Assembly (NCBI RefSeq): GCF_034929435.1
Contig: NZ_JAYFUM010000001.1
Span: 186,001 to 250,000, forward strand
Length of the DNA: 64,000 nucleotides
Reading direction: 5' to 3'
Source of the DNA: Arcicella rigui
Lineage (GTDB): Bacteria > Bacteroidota > Bacteroidia > Cytophagales > Spirosomataceae
The notes under the pieces are model-generated. The model saw only the letters and a program-made list of their open reading frames with translations. It had not been told where the DNA came from and ran no database searches. The position numbers and the translations under genes are program-made. Positions 1 through 8,155 of this stretch are shown here, piece by piece. Position 1 is the stretch's first letter; every line of letters starts with the position of its first letter.

Positions 1-639
1 TTAGACCACTCAGTAGGTCGTCGTGGTATTCCTTATTTAGACTGGAGAGATCACCCAGGTAAAGATTGGATTCGTTCACAACCTTACTCTGGTCCATATT
101 CAACTAAGAAATATGTTTATTACAAGTCTCAAGAAAATACATTAACAGATGGTAGTGGTTGGACAAGAGGTTATTCAGTAATGAACTATACAATTATCCG
201 TTTTGCTGATGTATTGTTATTAGCTGCTGAGGCAGAAGTTGAAGTTGGTTCTTTAGCTAAAGCTCAAGAGTATGTAAATATGGTACGTGCAAGAGCTGCT
301 AATAAAGCTTCTTGGGTTACTAAGAATGGAAATCCTGCTGCAAATTATGTAATTAGTACATATAATACTCCATGGACTGATAAAGCTGTTGCTCGTGCTG
401 CTGTTCGTTTTGAACGTAGATTAGAGCTTTCAGGTGAAGGTCATCGTTTCTTCGACTTAGTTCGTTGGGGTATTGCTGAACCAACACTTAATGCTTATTT
501 AGCTAACGAAAGTAAGTTATTAAGTACAATGTTTGGTGGTGCTAAATTTACAGCTGGAAAGAGCGAATATTTACCAATTCCACAAAACCAAATTGATATT
601 CAAGGAAAAGATATTTTAACACAAAATCCTGGATATTAA
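1..639 (+). CDS. SusD/RagB-family nutrient-binding outer-membrane lipoprotein, C-terminal part
   Basis: The reading frame is open from base 1 to the TAA at 637-639, giving 212 residues; the 5' part lies outside the window. The segment with YTIIRFADVLLLAAEAEVE, the later RRLELSGEGHRFFDLVRWG and the end YLPIPQNQIDI...NPGY are typical of the C-terminal half of SusD/RagB proteins, which sit on the cell surface and hand glycans or peptides to a SusC TonB-dependent transporter. The SusC partner is expected upstream, out of view. The substrate cannot be told from this piece. An insertion sequence starts 22 bp after the stop, so any downstream member of the same operon would be cut off from it. Confidence 0.92.
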   Translation, partial: LDHSVGRRGIPYLDWRDHPGKDWIRSQPYSGPYSTKKYVYYKSQENTLTDGSGWTRGYSVMNYTIIRFADVLLLAAEAEVEVGSLAKAQEYVNMVRARAANKASWVTKNGNPAANYVISTYNTPWTDKAVARAAVRFERRLELSGEGHRFFDLVRWGIAEPTLNAYLANESKLLSTMFGGAKFTAGKSEYLPIPQNQIDIQGKDILTQNPGY

Positions 640-686
640 TATTCGTTTTGTAAGTAACATGAGTCATCCCGAATTTTGGGTATGAC

Positions 687-717
687 TTGACAAATAAAAA
701 CCTCCTTGTTTATTTTG
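687..717 (+). promoter_or_regulatory. possible transposase promoter
   Basis: TTGACA at 687-692 is followed after 17-18 nt by the AT-rich stretch TATTTTG (711-717), which resembles both a sigma70 -10 region and the TAnnTTTG box of Bacteroidota minus one base. Transcription from here would start near 724, inside the loop of the leader hairpin, so the transcript would lack the left arm that masks the ribosome-binding site. The assignment is inferred from sequence only. Confidence 0.4.
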
Positions 718-751
718 TGAATTACGACAAACACAAAAAACAGGAGGTTTT
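697..751 (+). promoter_or_regulatory. hairpin that would mask the transposase Shine-Dalgarno
   Basis: AAAACCTCC at 697-705 is complementary to GGAGGTTTT at 743-751, and the pairing continues imperfectly inward (TTTTGTG 713-719 with CACAAAA 732-738) to a loop around 720-731. The right arm contains CAGGAGG (741-747), a strong Shine-Dalgarno 7 nt before the ATG at 755. RNA reading in from the upstream gene would fold and hide this site; RNA started inside the element would not. Such protection against read-through translation is known for IS10 and IS50; its operation here is inferred. Confidence 0.7.
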
Positions 752-754
752 ATT

Positions 755-2095
755 ATGCCCAAGGCACATCTACAAAAAAACGATAGTTTTACAAAAAAAG
801 CAAATGCTTCTTCTTTTCTTCTTAAAAAAATAGCTGTTTACCTTTCTGATTTACAGCTTACTTTAGACAATCTTCTTGACAAACGTCTTGTTGAGACTTT
901 CTATAATCTATTTGTTGCTATTCTTCTGAACAGGAATCGCTCTATTGGGTTGCTTCTGAGTGAGTTAGGAGGCTTTATTTGTGGATTCAATCATGCTCCA
1001 GCTGGAACAAAACGTATCAGTAACCTTCTACGTTCAAAGAAATGGACAGCTACTGTGATTGATGATTTTCTATTTGCTCGCAGTAAAAAACGCATTGAAC
1101 AACTAATCCAAATAGGAAAACGTCCCTTGTTAATATGGGACGATAGTAAAATTGAGAAACATGAGAGCTGGTTTACTGAGGGACTATGCAGTGTAGAAAG
1201 TAGTAAAGCAAAACGTCTGACAAAAGTCAAGAAAGGATTTTATCGTCCACCCGTAAGTCGTATCTGTGTGCCAGGTTATCGCTGGACTGCTACCTTACTT
1301 TCAGCTTTGGGTGAAGCTCCAAGTGTTTGTCAAATGTCATGGTGGACTACCAGAGGAAAGTACAAAGAACACGGTAGTAATATTATTTTTAGGATGCTGG
1401 AAAAATTGCATAAATCTATTGGTAATGGTGTTTTACATGTACTTGATAGAGGTTATGCAAATGCTTGGACTATCGAGTGGTTTACGCACTTTAAACAAGA
1501 TTTTTTAGTTCGTTGGAAGAAAAATCATCTACTTATTCATGCTGATAAAGGTAAAAAGAAGACACATTTACTCGCTCGTTCCTTCAAAGCTAAACATCGT
1601 AAGATTGTATTTGATAACCAACGTAAAATAGCCAAGAGTATTTCTATCGCATGGGCAGAGGTACAACATCCTGATTTTGAAGAACTTCCTTTGTCTTTAG
1701 TGATTGTTAGAGATAGGAAAAATCATCAATCTCCTTTGTATCTACTTACTTCAATTCAAATTGAGAATATCGAAAAAGCATGGGAAATGTGTCATTCCTA
1801 TATGCACAGATGGTCTATAGAACAGACCTTTAGATTTTGTAAAACAGAATTAGCCATTGAGTCTCCAAGACTATGGTTTTTTGAGAATACATGTAAGCTG
1901 CTTGGAATCGTAGCACTTATTTACGACTTCATGATGAATCTGATTAACAATTGGGGAAATTGGATTCAATTAGTATTAAAACAATGGTGTCATAGAACAG
2001 GAAATCGGTACCGAAGTACTTCGATACCGATTTACAGATTAAGAATAGCCATTTACAATATCCTATGGATAAGCTTTGCCCAAAATTCGGGATGA
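755..2095 (+). CDS. IS4-family DDE transposase
   Basis: The 446-residue protein catalyses cut-and-paste movement of the surrounding element. The IS4 signature Y-x2-R-x3-E-x6-K is present exactly, as YMHRWSIEQTFRFCK near residues 349-363, and supplies the catalytic Glu. Candidate catalytic Asp residues are in LLIWDDSK (about 126) and HVLDRGYAN (about 229). Length and layout fit a full, uninterrupted transposase. The start is supported by a strong AGGAGG 7 nt upstream, unusual beside the resident genes, which mostly lack Shine-Dalgarno sequences. The stop codon lies in the right inverted repeat. Confidence 0.93.
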   Translation: MPKAHLQKNDSFTKKANASSFLLKKIAVYLSDLQLTLDNLLDKRLVETFYNLFVAILLNRNRSIGLLLSELGGFICGFNHAPAGTKRISNLLRSKKWTATVIDDFLFARSKKRIEQLIQIGKRPLLIWDDSKIEKHESWFTEGLCSVESSKAKRLTKVKKGFYRPPVSRICVPGYRWTATLLSALGEAPSVCQMSWWTTRGKYKEHGSNIIFRMLEKLHKSIGNGVLHVLDRGYANAWTIEWFTHFKQDFLVRWKKNHLLIHADKGKKKTHLLARSFKAKHRKIVFDNQRKIAKSISIAWAEVQHPDFEELPLSLVIVRDRKNHQSPLYLLTSIQIENIEKAWEMCHSYMHRWSIEQTFRFCKTELAIESPRLWFFENTCKLLGIVALIYDFMMNLINNWGNWIQLVLKQWCHRTGNRYRSTSIPIYRLRIAIYNILWISFAQNSG

Positions 2096-2113
2096 CTCAT
2101 GTTTATTGATATT

Positions 2114-2656
2114 TTACTTCTTTTCTCTGGTAGATTTTACGATTCTCACTGCTGTCATAATGATTACTGCAAATAATACCAATCCAACGATTCCCCAAAT
2201 CCAATCTATGGCATTTTTAAGTACTACTAAAAAAACAATTGCAAATAAGAAAATAGTAGCAATTTCATTGTATAACCTTAACTGAAATCCTGTAAATCTA
2301 AAGTGGTCTTTTCTAAGTTCAAGGATTAATTTCCTACAATAGAAGTGATAAATAATTAATCCTACAATAAAGGCTAATTTTAAATGTAGCCAACTGTGCG
2401 AAGCGAAACTATCCCACCAAGTCCAGTAAATCATTGTAATACCTGAGAGTACAGTAAGCCACATGGCTGGAATCATAATGGCATTGAATAATACCTTTTG
2501 CATTCGTTTGTACTCGTTCTGGAGGATAATTCTTTCGGCTTCTGGTTTATTGTTGGCTTCGGTATGATATACAAAAAGTCGTGGTAAATAGAATAAACCA
2601 GCAAACCAGCTTGTTACAAAGATGATATGTATGGCTTTGATATGATTGTATTCCAT
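2114..2656 (-). CDS. hemJ: HemJ-type protoporphyrinogen IX oxidase (CopD-like membrane protein)
   Basis: This 180-residue membrane protein begins MEYNHIKAIHIIFVTSWFAG, the N-terminal helix of the HemJ/UPF0093 family with its conserved His, followed by LFYLPRLFVYH. About four to five hydrophobic helices follow, with SWLHLKLAFIVGLIIYHFYC carrying the second conserved His/Lys region. HemJ oxidises protoporphyrinogen IX to protoporphyrin IX in haem synthesis in bacteria that lack HemG and HemY. hemD and hemB lie elsewhere in this window, so the pathway genes are scattered. The insertion sequence ends 17 bp beyond its stop codon without damaging it. Confidence 0.85.
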   Translation of the reverse strand: MEYNHIKAIHIIFVTSWFAGLFYLPRLFVYHTEANNKPEAERIILQNEYKRMQKVLFNAIMIPAMWLTVLSGITMIYWTWWDSFASHSWLHLKLAFIVGLIIYHFYCRKLILELRKDHFRFTGFQLRLYNEIATIFLFAIVFLVVLKNAIDWIWGIVGLVLFAVIIMTAVRIVKSTREKK

Positions 2657-2686
2657 AAATGTTAGTTAGTTGATGTAAAATAAACT

Positions 2687-2758
2687 ATGAGTGTTAATTA
2701 AAGTTTAAATGTCAGCATTTTAAACTCAACACTCATCACTCAAAATTCACAACTCTTA
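2687..2758. repeat. heptad-repeat hairpin (ACTCAnn type) between hemJ and the GT2 gene
   Basis: Five consecutive 7-bp units run from 2724 to 2758: ACTCAAC, ACTCATC, ACTCAAA, ATTCACA, ACTCTTA. The inner part (CATTTTAAACTCAACACTCAT, 2716-2736) faces an imperfect complement at 2687-2711 that begins ATGAGTGTTAATTAAAG, so the region can fold back. The array ends 1 bp before the stop codon of the glycosyltransferase gene. It is one of a family of such elements in the window. Confidence 0.7.
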
Positions 2759-2759
2759 C

Positions 2760-3524
2760 TTATGTGATTTCTAAAAGTTCTGGCTCGTAAACACGATGAT
2801 ACTTTTTGAAAAAACTATATACTTTCATTTGAATTACTCCTAAAATAGCCTCTTTAAAAATATGTGCTGACATTTTTGAAACGCCTTTAGTTCTATCAGT
2901 AAAAATGATAGGTACTTCGGTAATTTTAAAACCATATTTCCAAGCTGTAAATTTCATTTCTACTTGAAAAGCGTAGCCTACAAATTTGATACTATCTAAT
3001 TTGATTGTTTCAAGTACTTTGGCGTTGTAGCATTTGAAGCCCGCCGTTACGTCCATGATGGGCATTCCTGTAATGAAGCGAACATAATAGCCTGCGAAAT
3101 ATGACATTAAAACTCTTCCCATTGGCCAATTTACGACGTTTACACCGCTAATATACCGTGAACCTATTGCGACATCAGAACCGTCTAAAACACACGTATT
3201 ATAGAGCTTTACTAAGTCTTCTGGATTATGAGAAAAATCGGCATCCATCTCAAAAATATACTCATAGCCATGTGCAAGAGCATACTTAAACCCATGAATA
3301 TAAGCTGTACCTAATCCTAATTTTCCTTTACGTTCTTGTAAATGCAAACGACTTTTCCCAAACTCAGCTTGCAGTTCTTTTACTTTTTGTCCTGTACCGT
3401 CTGGGGAGCCATCATCAACGATAAGTAAATCAAAACTTGGTTCAAGACTCATTACTTTACGTACAATGGATTCAATGTTTTCTATTTCGTTGTATGTCGG
3501 TATTATTACAAGACGAGAGATCAT
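2760..3524 (-). CDS. polyprenol-phosphate mannose/glucose synthase-like GT2 glycosyltransferase
   Basis: This is a 254-residue GT2 enzyme of the dolichol/polyprenol monophosphate mannose synthase type. The motifs are VIIPTYNEIENI at the N-terminus, LLIVDDGSPDGTG for nucleotide-sugar binding, and FEMDADFSHNPED with the metal-binding DAD, followed by GSRYI and AGFKCY. There are no C-terminal membrane helices, so it resembles the soluble DPM1 form that moves a sugar from a nucleotide to a lipid phosphate at the inner membrane. I chose the ATG at 3522-3524 because the family begins at the ISRLVIIPTYNE strand; an in-frame ATG at 3563 would add 13 poorly conserved residues. Confidence 0.85.
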   Translation of the reverse strand: MISRLVIIPTYNEIENIESIVRKVMSLEPSFDLLIVDDGSPDGTGQKVKELQAEFGKSRLHLQERKGKLGLGTAYIHGFKYALAHGYEYIFEMDADFSHNPEDLVKLYNTCVLDGSDVAIGSRYISGVNVVNWPMGRVLMSYFAGYYVRFITGMPIMDVTAGFKCYNAKVLETIKLDSIKFVGYAFQVEMKFTAWKYGFKITEVPIIFTDRTKGVSKMSAHIFKEAILGVIQMKVYSFFKKYHRVYEPELLEIT

Positions 3525-4080
3525 TTTTGAATTTTTGGGAAAATTGTTTTTAAAATTTAACAAAGTTACGAAAAACTATATCATTTATTAGCCTTGCTAA
3601 AAGCAAACATAGTTTAAATCAAGCGTGTTTATCTGAATACTTCTTTGATATTTGAGCAAATTCTTAAAAGTTGTACTTTATCTCTTTTTACATAATTCCT
3701 TATACGATAAATGATTAAATAGAGATGATTAATTAACAAGTCCGACTTTGAGAATTCCGAACATTGTCTTTCCTCTTTGCCTTTATTAAATACATATTGA
3801 TTGAAGAACAACTATTTGATAGTAATAAGTATCCGAGAAGTAATTTGCTGGTAATCAGTACTTACGCTTATATTCTAAAGACTTTAGTCGTTGTTTACTA
3901 ACGTAGTTTTGATATTTTAAATTGTAAAAAAGAACCTTTTAGAAAAACTCATAAAAATAATCTAAATAAAATGGATATTTTTTTTGTCTTTCATAGATGG
4001 AATGGTATTTTTGCATTAAATTTATAGAACAGTATAGAACACAATTGTAAGAATTAATTAAACAATCAATATTACAAACA
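3525..4080. other. 556-bp divergent intergenic region
   Basis: The region separates the leftward GT2 gene from rightward xylA. It holds a clear promoter for xylA near 3983-4013 and a possible leftward -7 box, TATGTTTG on the minus strand at 3604-3611, for the GT2 gene. A 60-codon open frame at 3629-3811 (minus) has no recognisable features and is left out. Nothing else stands out. Confidence 0.5.
3983..4013 (+). promoter_or_regulatory. Bacteroidota-type promoter for xylA
   Basis: TTTG at 3983-3986 and TATTTTTG at 4006-4013 are separated by 19 nt, matching the -33/-7 consensus TTG-N19-TAnnTTTG of the Bacteroidota primary sigma factor. The start of transcription would fall near 4020, about 60 nt before the xylA ATG. 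Confidence 0.75.
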
Positions 4081-5412
4081 ATGGCAAATATCACATTAGG
4101 CGACAAAGAGTATTTTGCAGGAATAGGTAAAATTCAATTTGAAGGAAGAGAATCAGATAACCCATTAGCTTTCAAATGGTATGATGAAAACCGTATTGTG
4201 GCTGGTAAAACAATGAAAGAGCAAATGCGTTTTGCCATTGCTTATTGGCACACATTCTGTGGAACTGGTGCTGACCCTTTTGGTCCGGGTACAAAGGTTT
4301 TTCCATGGGATGCTAAAAACGAAATTGTAGGTAGAGCAAAAGATAAAATGGATGCCGCTTTTGAATTTATCACAAAAATCGGTGCTCCATATTACTGTTT
4401 TCATGATATTGATTTAGTAGATGAAGGAAGTTCATTAGCTGAATATGAAAGCAATATGCAAGCGATTGTTGACTATGCAAAGCAAAAACAAGCTGCAAGT
4501 GGTGTGAAATTATTATGGGGAACTGCCAATGTTTTCTCAAATCCTCGTTACATGAATGGTGCATCTACTAACCCTGATTTTTCAGTGTTAGCTCATGCAG
4601 GAACTCAAGTAAAAAATGCGATTGATGCTACCATTGCTTTAGGCGGTGAAAACTACGTATTCTGGGGTGGTCGTGAAGGATATATGACTTTGTTGAATAC
4701 TGATATGAAACGTGAGTTAGCTCATTTGGGTCAGTTCCTTACAATTGCTCGTGACTATGCACGTAAAAATGGCTTTACTGGTAAATTCTTTATCGAACCA
4801 AAACCTTGTGAGCCTACTAAACACCAATACGATTTTGACTCAGCGACAGTAATCGGTTTCTTGAAAGAATACGGTTTAGAAAATGATTTCATGTTGAATT
4901 TAGAAGTAAACCACGCTACTTTGGCGGGTCATACTTTCCAACACGAATTGCAAGTAGCTGCTGATAACAATATGTTAGGAAGTATGGATGCCAACCGTGG
5001 TGACTATCAAAACGGATGGGATACAGACCAATTCCCAACTAATTTGAATGAATTGGCTGAGTCTATGCTTATTATATTGGAAGCTGGAGGAATTACTCAA
5101 GGAGGTATCAACTTTGATGCTAAAACTCGTCGTAATTCAACTGATTTAGATGATATTTTCTTAGCTCATATTGGAGGTATGGACGCTTTTGCTCGTGCAT
5201 TGGTGATTGCTGATAATATCTTACAAAAATCTTCTTATAAGAAATTACGTAAAGACCGTTACGCTTCTTTTGATGCTGGAAAAGGTGCTGAATACGAGGC
5301 TGGAAAATTAACTTTAGAAGATTTAAGAAACTATGCTTTTGAAGTAGGAGAGCCTAAAGTAACGAGCGGTAAGCAAGAGTTATTTGAAAATATTATCAAT
5401 CAATTCATTTAG
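4081..5412 (+). CDS. xylA: xylose isomerase
   Basis: XylA interconverts D-xylose and D-xylulose in the cytoplasm. The 443-residue length is that of the group II enzymes. The catalytic His region is YYCFHDIDL (about residue 102); the metal ligands lie in KFFIEPKPCEPTKHQYDFD (about 233-251), NLEVNHATLAGHTF (about 276-289) and SMDANRGDYQNGWDTD. The gene stands alone: no xylulokinase or xylose transporter is adjacent, so the rest of the route must be elsewhere. It has its own promoter and a strong terminator directly after the stop. Confidence 0.97.
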   Translation: MANITLGDKEYFAGIGKIQFEGRESDNPLAFKWYDENRIVAGKTMKEQMRFAIAYWHTFCGTGADPFGPGTKVFPWDAKNEIVGRAKDKMDAAFEFITKIGAPYYCFHDIDLVDEGSSLAEYESNMQAIVDYAKQKQAASGVKLLWGTANVFSNPRYMNGASTNPDFSVLAHAGTQVKNAIDATIALGGENYVFWGGREGYMTLLNTDMKRELAHLGQFLTIARDYARKNGFTGKFFIEPKPCEPTKHQYDFDSATVIGFLKEYGLENDFMLNLEVNHATLAGHTFQHELQVAADNNMLGSMDANRGDYQNGWDTDQFPTNLNELAESMLIILEAGGITQGGINFDAKTRRNSTDLDDIFLAHIGGMDAFARALVIADNILQKSSYKKLRKDRYASFDAGKGAEYEAGKLTLEDLRNYAFEVGEPKVTSGKQELFENIINQFI

Positions 5413-5430
5413 AATTCATTGATACTTATA

Positions 5431-5468
5431 AAAAAAGGAGAAAATCTTAATGATTTTCTCCTTTTTTT
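5431..5468. terminator. bidirectional terminator between xylA and gldN
   Basis: AAAAAAGGAGAAAATC (5431-5446) pairs with GATTTTCTCCTTTTTT (5452-5467) across a 5-nt loop. Runs of T on both strands suit it to end both converging genes. Confidence 0.9.
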
Positions 5469-5485
5469 ATAAAAGCCTTATTGGA

Positions 5486-6379
5486 TTAGTATTCCCAAAG
5501 GTTATGTTCCATTTCCATAATACGATACTCTAATTGCTGAGATTGAATAAGCCCCTGCTTTTCGCTACCATAAATTTCATCTAAACTTTTATCTTCTGGG
5601 TTTCCTTTTTTGATTAAACGAGCATGCTGTAAACGTAAATCGAAGGCATCTGCCATGTTTTTGTGTTGTGCTTCGTTCTGTGTATTATACCAAATACAGT
5701 TCGGATTGCTACGGAAAAGCTTATCTAAATCTTTATATTTGAATGAAGCAACGGTTTTATCAAATCCAGCAGCAGTTTTGTTGGCTGGAATGATAATTGT
5801 GATTGCCTGAATATCATAATACAATCTTGAGCGTTGCTTATCAAAAATAGCATCTTCTTTGATTTCTAAGATAGAAAGCTCTTTAGGATAATACAAATCT
5901 CCTGTTACAGTACTTGTTTTTGCAGGGGTTTTAGCACCACCAGCGGCAGGTTTAGTATCTCCCCATCCATCATCAGCACCACTTGCAGCAGAAGTTTCAG
6001 CCCCAAAACCAGCAGCCTTTTCAGCATCAGATAGTTCTTCGTTACTACCAGCATTTTCTACTACTAAATTTCTTAAGAATTCTTCTTTAGAAATTTTAGT
6101 TTTCAATGAGTCATTTCTGTATGGAGTTAATACCCCACTTTGTACCCACTCCATTAAATATTTGGTAATTTCATTTCCTTTTGAGAAAAAAGGCTGATTT
6201 TGTTTTTCATTCAAATCCATTCTTCTCCAAAGACGCATTTTCCACATAATATTGGATTCATCTATTGGACGAACTGAATCTGGATTTTTGCCTTTAGTAT
6301 CTCTTTCTTGTGCCGAAACCATCGTTGAAGACACAACTGAAAAAAGAAGAACTCCAGTAATTTTGATGAAATTTTTCAT
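5486..6379 (-). CDS. gldN: GldN, type IX secretion/gliding motility protein
   Basis: GldN is a periplasmic partner of GldK in the outer-membrane ring of the type IX secretion system. The 297-residue product starts with a signal peptide (MKNFIKITGVLLFSVVSS...SAQ). NIMWKMRLWRRMDLNEKQNQ and the C-terminal ARLIKKGNPEDKSLDEIYG are typical of the family. Between about residues 113 and 150 is a Gly/Ala-rich linker (GAETSAASGADDGWGDTKPA and onward) interrupting the conserved domain. It is last in the porP-gldKLMN order. I prefer the ATG at 6379 over the in-frame ATG at 6394, since it puts the signal peptide at the N-terminus. Confidence 0.93.
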   Translation of the reverse strand: MKNFIKITGVLLFSVVSSTMVSAQERDTKGKNPDSVRPIDESNIMWKMRLWRRMDLNEKQNQPFFSKGNEITKYLMEWVQSGVLTPYRNDSLKTKISKEEFLRNLVVENAGSNEELSDAEKAAGFGAETSAASGADDGWGDTKPAAGGAKTPAKTSTVTGDLYYPKELSILEIKEDAIFDKQRSRLYYDIQAITIIIPANKTAAGFDKTVASFKYKDLDKLFRSNPNCIWYNTQNEAQHKNMADAFDLRLQHARLIKKGNPEDKSLDEIYGSEKQGLIQSQQLEYRIMEMEHNLWEY

Positions 6380-6500
6380 AACATTATTTGTCAATATAAG
6401 TATTGCACTAAACTGATTATCAAATGCTTGTAAACTTATAGTTTCATGCTTTGAATAACGAAAAGTAGGTATTTCTATTTTCCGTGATTCAAAATATAGT

Positions 6501-8087
6501 TTAATTCAAAGGAATATTTTTAATCATTTGGAAAGGAATATTTTCCACAACGCCTTTAAAGTTCTTTCTTTGAACACCTCTAATTTCAATATAATAACGG
6601 TCTCCAGCTTGTGCATTTTGTGCTAAAGAACTAATACTTCCACCTCCAGGTAAAGTAATATCAGATATTTTTTTAGAACCTCTTGCTAAGGCTACATAAA
6701 TTTCAGAAACACGATATTGAGCATCTTCAGGATTGGTTGCTTTGAATGATTCGTCAGCAATAGCACGAGCTTCAACACTCCTTAAACCAGAAGCACTTGC
6801 TCCACGTTTTTCATCTAATTCACCACCACCGCCAAAGATTTTCACATCTGGTCTTGGTACTTTTCTTACTCTAAATTTCTCAGTCCCTAAAAGTATTCCA
6901 CCGTTAGTTACATTCAATTCCACCGAAGCAGAACTTGGTACTACGGTTACTTTTCCGCCACCTGCTGAGATTACTTCTGCACCGTTGGCACTAAAGCTTG
7001 GTTGCCATAAAGCTCCTAAGCCTGGGCTAACAATACTTAATTTATTAGCACAACCTAAATATAAAGGAGGTAAACTTCCTGCTTCGATATTATAGGTTGG
7101 TTTCAATACAAAGTATTCTTGGTCTAAAGTTCTTGTTTCAGGACCGTTTGGACCATTGAAAGAGATACTTGCGGTATAAGTTTTTCTTGAAAGTCCACGG
7201 CTATCGTACTGTCCACCTTGAGCTTTGAACTTAATTTGACCTTTACCATCTCTTACAGGAACTCCAGTACCATTAAAGCTCATTCTTGGCGTAATTCCAC
7301 TTGAATAAGCTGCAATAAACATTTCAGCTTCATAATCCATACCAGCAACAACAGTGTTTGATTTAGCTGAAACCATTGCTAAGATTTTATCAAACTTGAT
7401 GTCTTTAATACCTACTTTTTCAGCTAACTGACCTAAAACAGTACTTTCATAACGACGAACCTCTGATTGTTTTTGGCTTAGTGTTGCCAAAGCAGCTGGT
7501 ACTGGTGTTTCGGCAAAGTTTAACTCAGCGAAATCTTTGTTTTTGTTATTTGCGTCTTTAGCAACGGCAGGGTCTTCGCTTCCAGAAAGAGCAAGTGGCG
7601 TAAATTTTGTACTTTTATCACTGTATGATGATATTTTAATTACAAAATTGTCAAGCTTAGTTTTTAAGTCATAAGCCAAACCATCTTTTTTGCCACCAAT
7701 CATTACCTCATATACTTTTTCGGTTTCTTTCATTCCTACTAAAGTACCAGTTTCAGGGTCAACACCGCCTGATTTTTCAATAATGACACTCTTTAAATTA
7801 TCAAGTTCGCTAACCATTGCGTCTGATAATTTACGTACTTCTGAAGCTTGTCTAATAATATCAGCGTATTGAGCAGGATTTGGCGAGTCGTTTACTTTTG
7901 CTTTAATCCCTTCAACAGTTTGGTTATTTTTTTGCACGGCTGAACTGTTTGCCGCTTCTAAGCTATTATTGAGTAATACAAATTTTTGTAAAAGTGCATC
8001 GCTTACTTGTAATGCAAGTAAGGCTGTAAGCACTAAATACATCATCCCAATCATCTTCTGACGGGGCGTTTCTTTCATTCCAGCCAT
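6501..8087 (-). CDS. gldM: GldM, inner-membrane/periplasmic motor component of type IX secretion
   Basis: GldM forms with GldL the proton-driven motor that powers type IX secretion and gliding. The 528-residue protein begins MAGMKETPRQKMIGMMYLVL, with one N-terminal membrane helix (TALLALQVSDALLQKF) that packs against GldL, then a long periplasmic part built of a helical bundle and Ig-like beta domains (for example GMDYEAEMFIAAYSSGITP and IEAGSLPPLYLGCANKLSI). Size and layout match the family. It lies between gldL and gldN on the same strand. Confidence 0.96.
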   Translation of the reverse strand: MAGMKETPRQKMIGMMYLVLTALLALQVSDALLQKFVLLNNSLEAANSSAVQKNNQTVEGIKAKVNDSPNPAQYADIIRQASEVRKLSDAMVSELDNLKSVIIEKSGGVDPETGTLVGMKETEKVYEVMIGGKKDGLAYDLKTKLDNFVIKISSYSDKSTKFTPLALSGSEDPAVAKDANNKNKDFAELNFAETPVPAALATLSQKQSEVRRYESTVLGQLAEKVGIKDIKFDKILAMVSAKSNTVVAGMDYEAEMFIAAYSSGITPRMSFNGTGVPVRDGKGQIKFKAQGGQYDSRGLSRKTYTASISFNGPNGPETRTLDQEYFVLKPTYNIEAGSLPPLYLGCANKLSIVSPGLGALWQPSFSANGAEVISAGGGKVTVVPSSASVELNVTNGGILLGTEKFRVRKVPRPDVKIFGGGGELDEKRGASASGLRSVEARAIADESFKATNPEDAQYRVSEIYVALARGSKKISDITLPGGGSISSLAQNAQAGDRYYIEIRGVQRKNFKGVVENIPFQMIKNIPLN

Positions 8088-8155
8088 TTTCTTATGTACT
8101 TATAGGATTTTTAGTTTAAGTTTTTAAGTAAAATAATGATGCTATTTAACTTAAA

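Larger units (their letters stand above)
662..2097 (+). mobile_element. IS4-type insertion sequence, complete, with 19-bp inverted repeats
   Basis: Perfect 19-bp terminal inverted repeats, AGTCATCCCGAATTTTGGG, lie at 662-680 and, reversed, at 2079-2097. Both ends are flanked by CATG (658-661 and 2098-2101), best read as a 4-bp target duplication; CATG is its own reverse complement, so it could instead extend the repeats to 23 bp. The element is 1436 bp with one transposase gene whose stop codon lies inside the right repeat. It is intact and probably recent, since the two ends match exactly. The exact IS subgroup is not certain. Confidence 0.88.

Noticed and set aside
3629..3811. 60-codon open frame on the minus strand between the GT2 gene and xylA
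   Set aside because: No recognisable features, no promoter of its own, and it lies in AT-rich leader DNA where such frames are common by chance.
6733..7095. 120-codon open frame antisense to gldM
   Set aside because: It is a shadow of the gldM codon pattern; gldM itself is clearly coding over the whole length.
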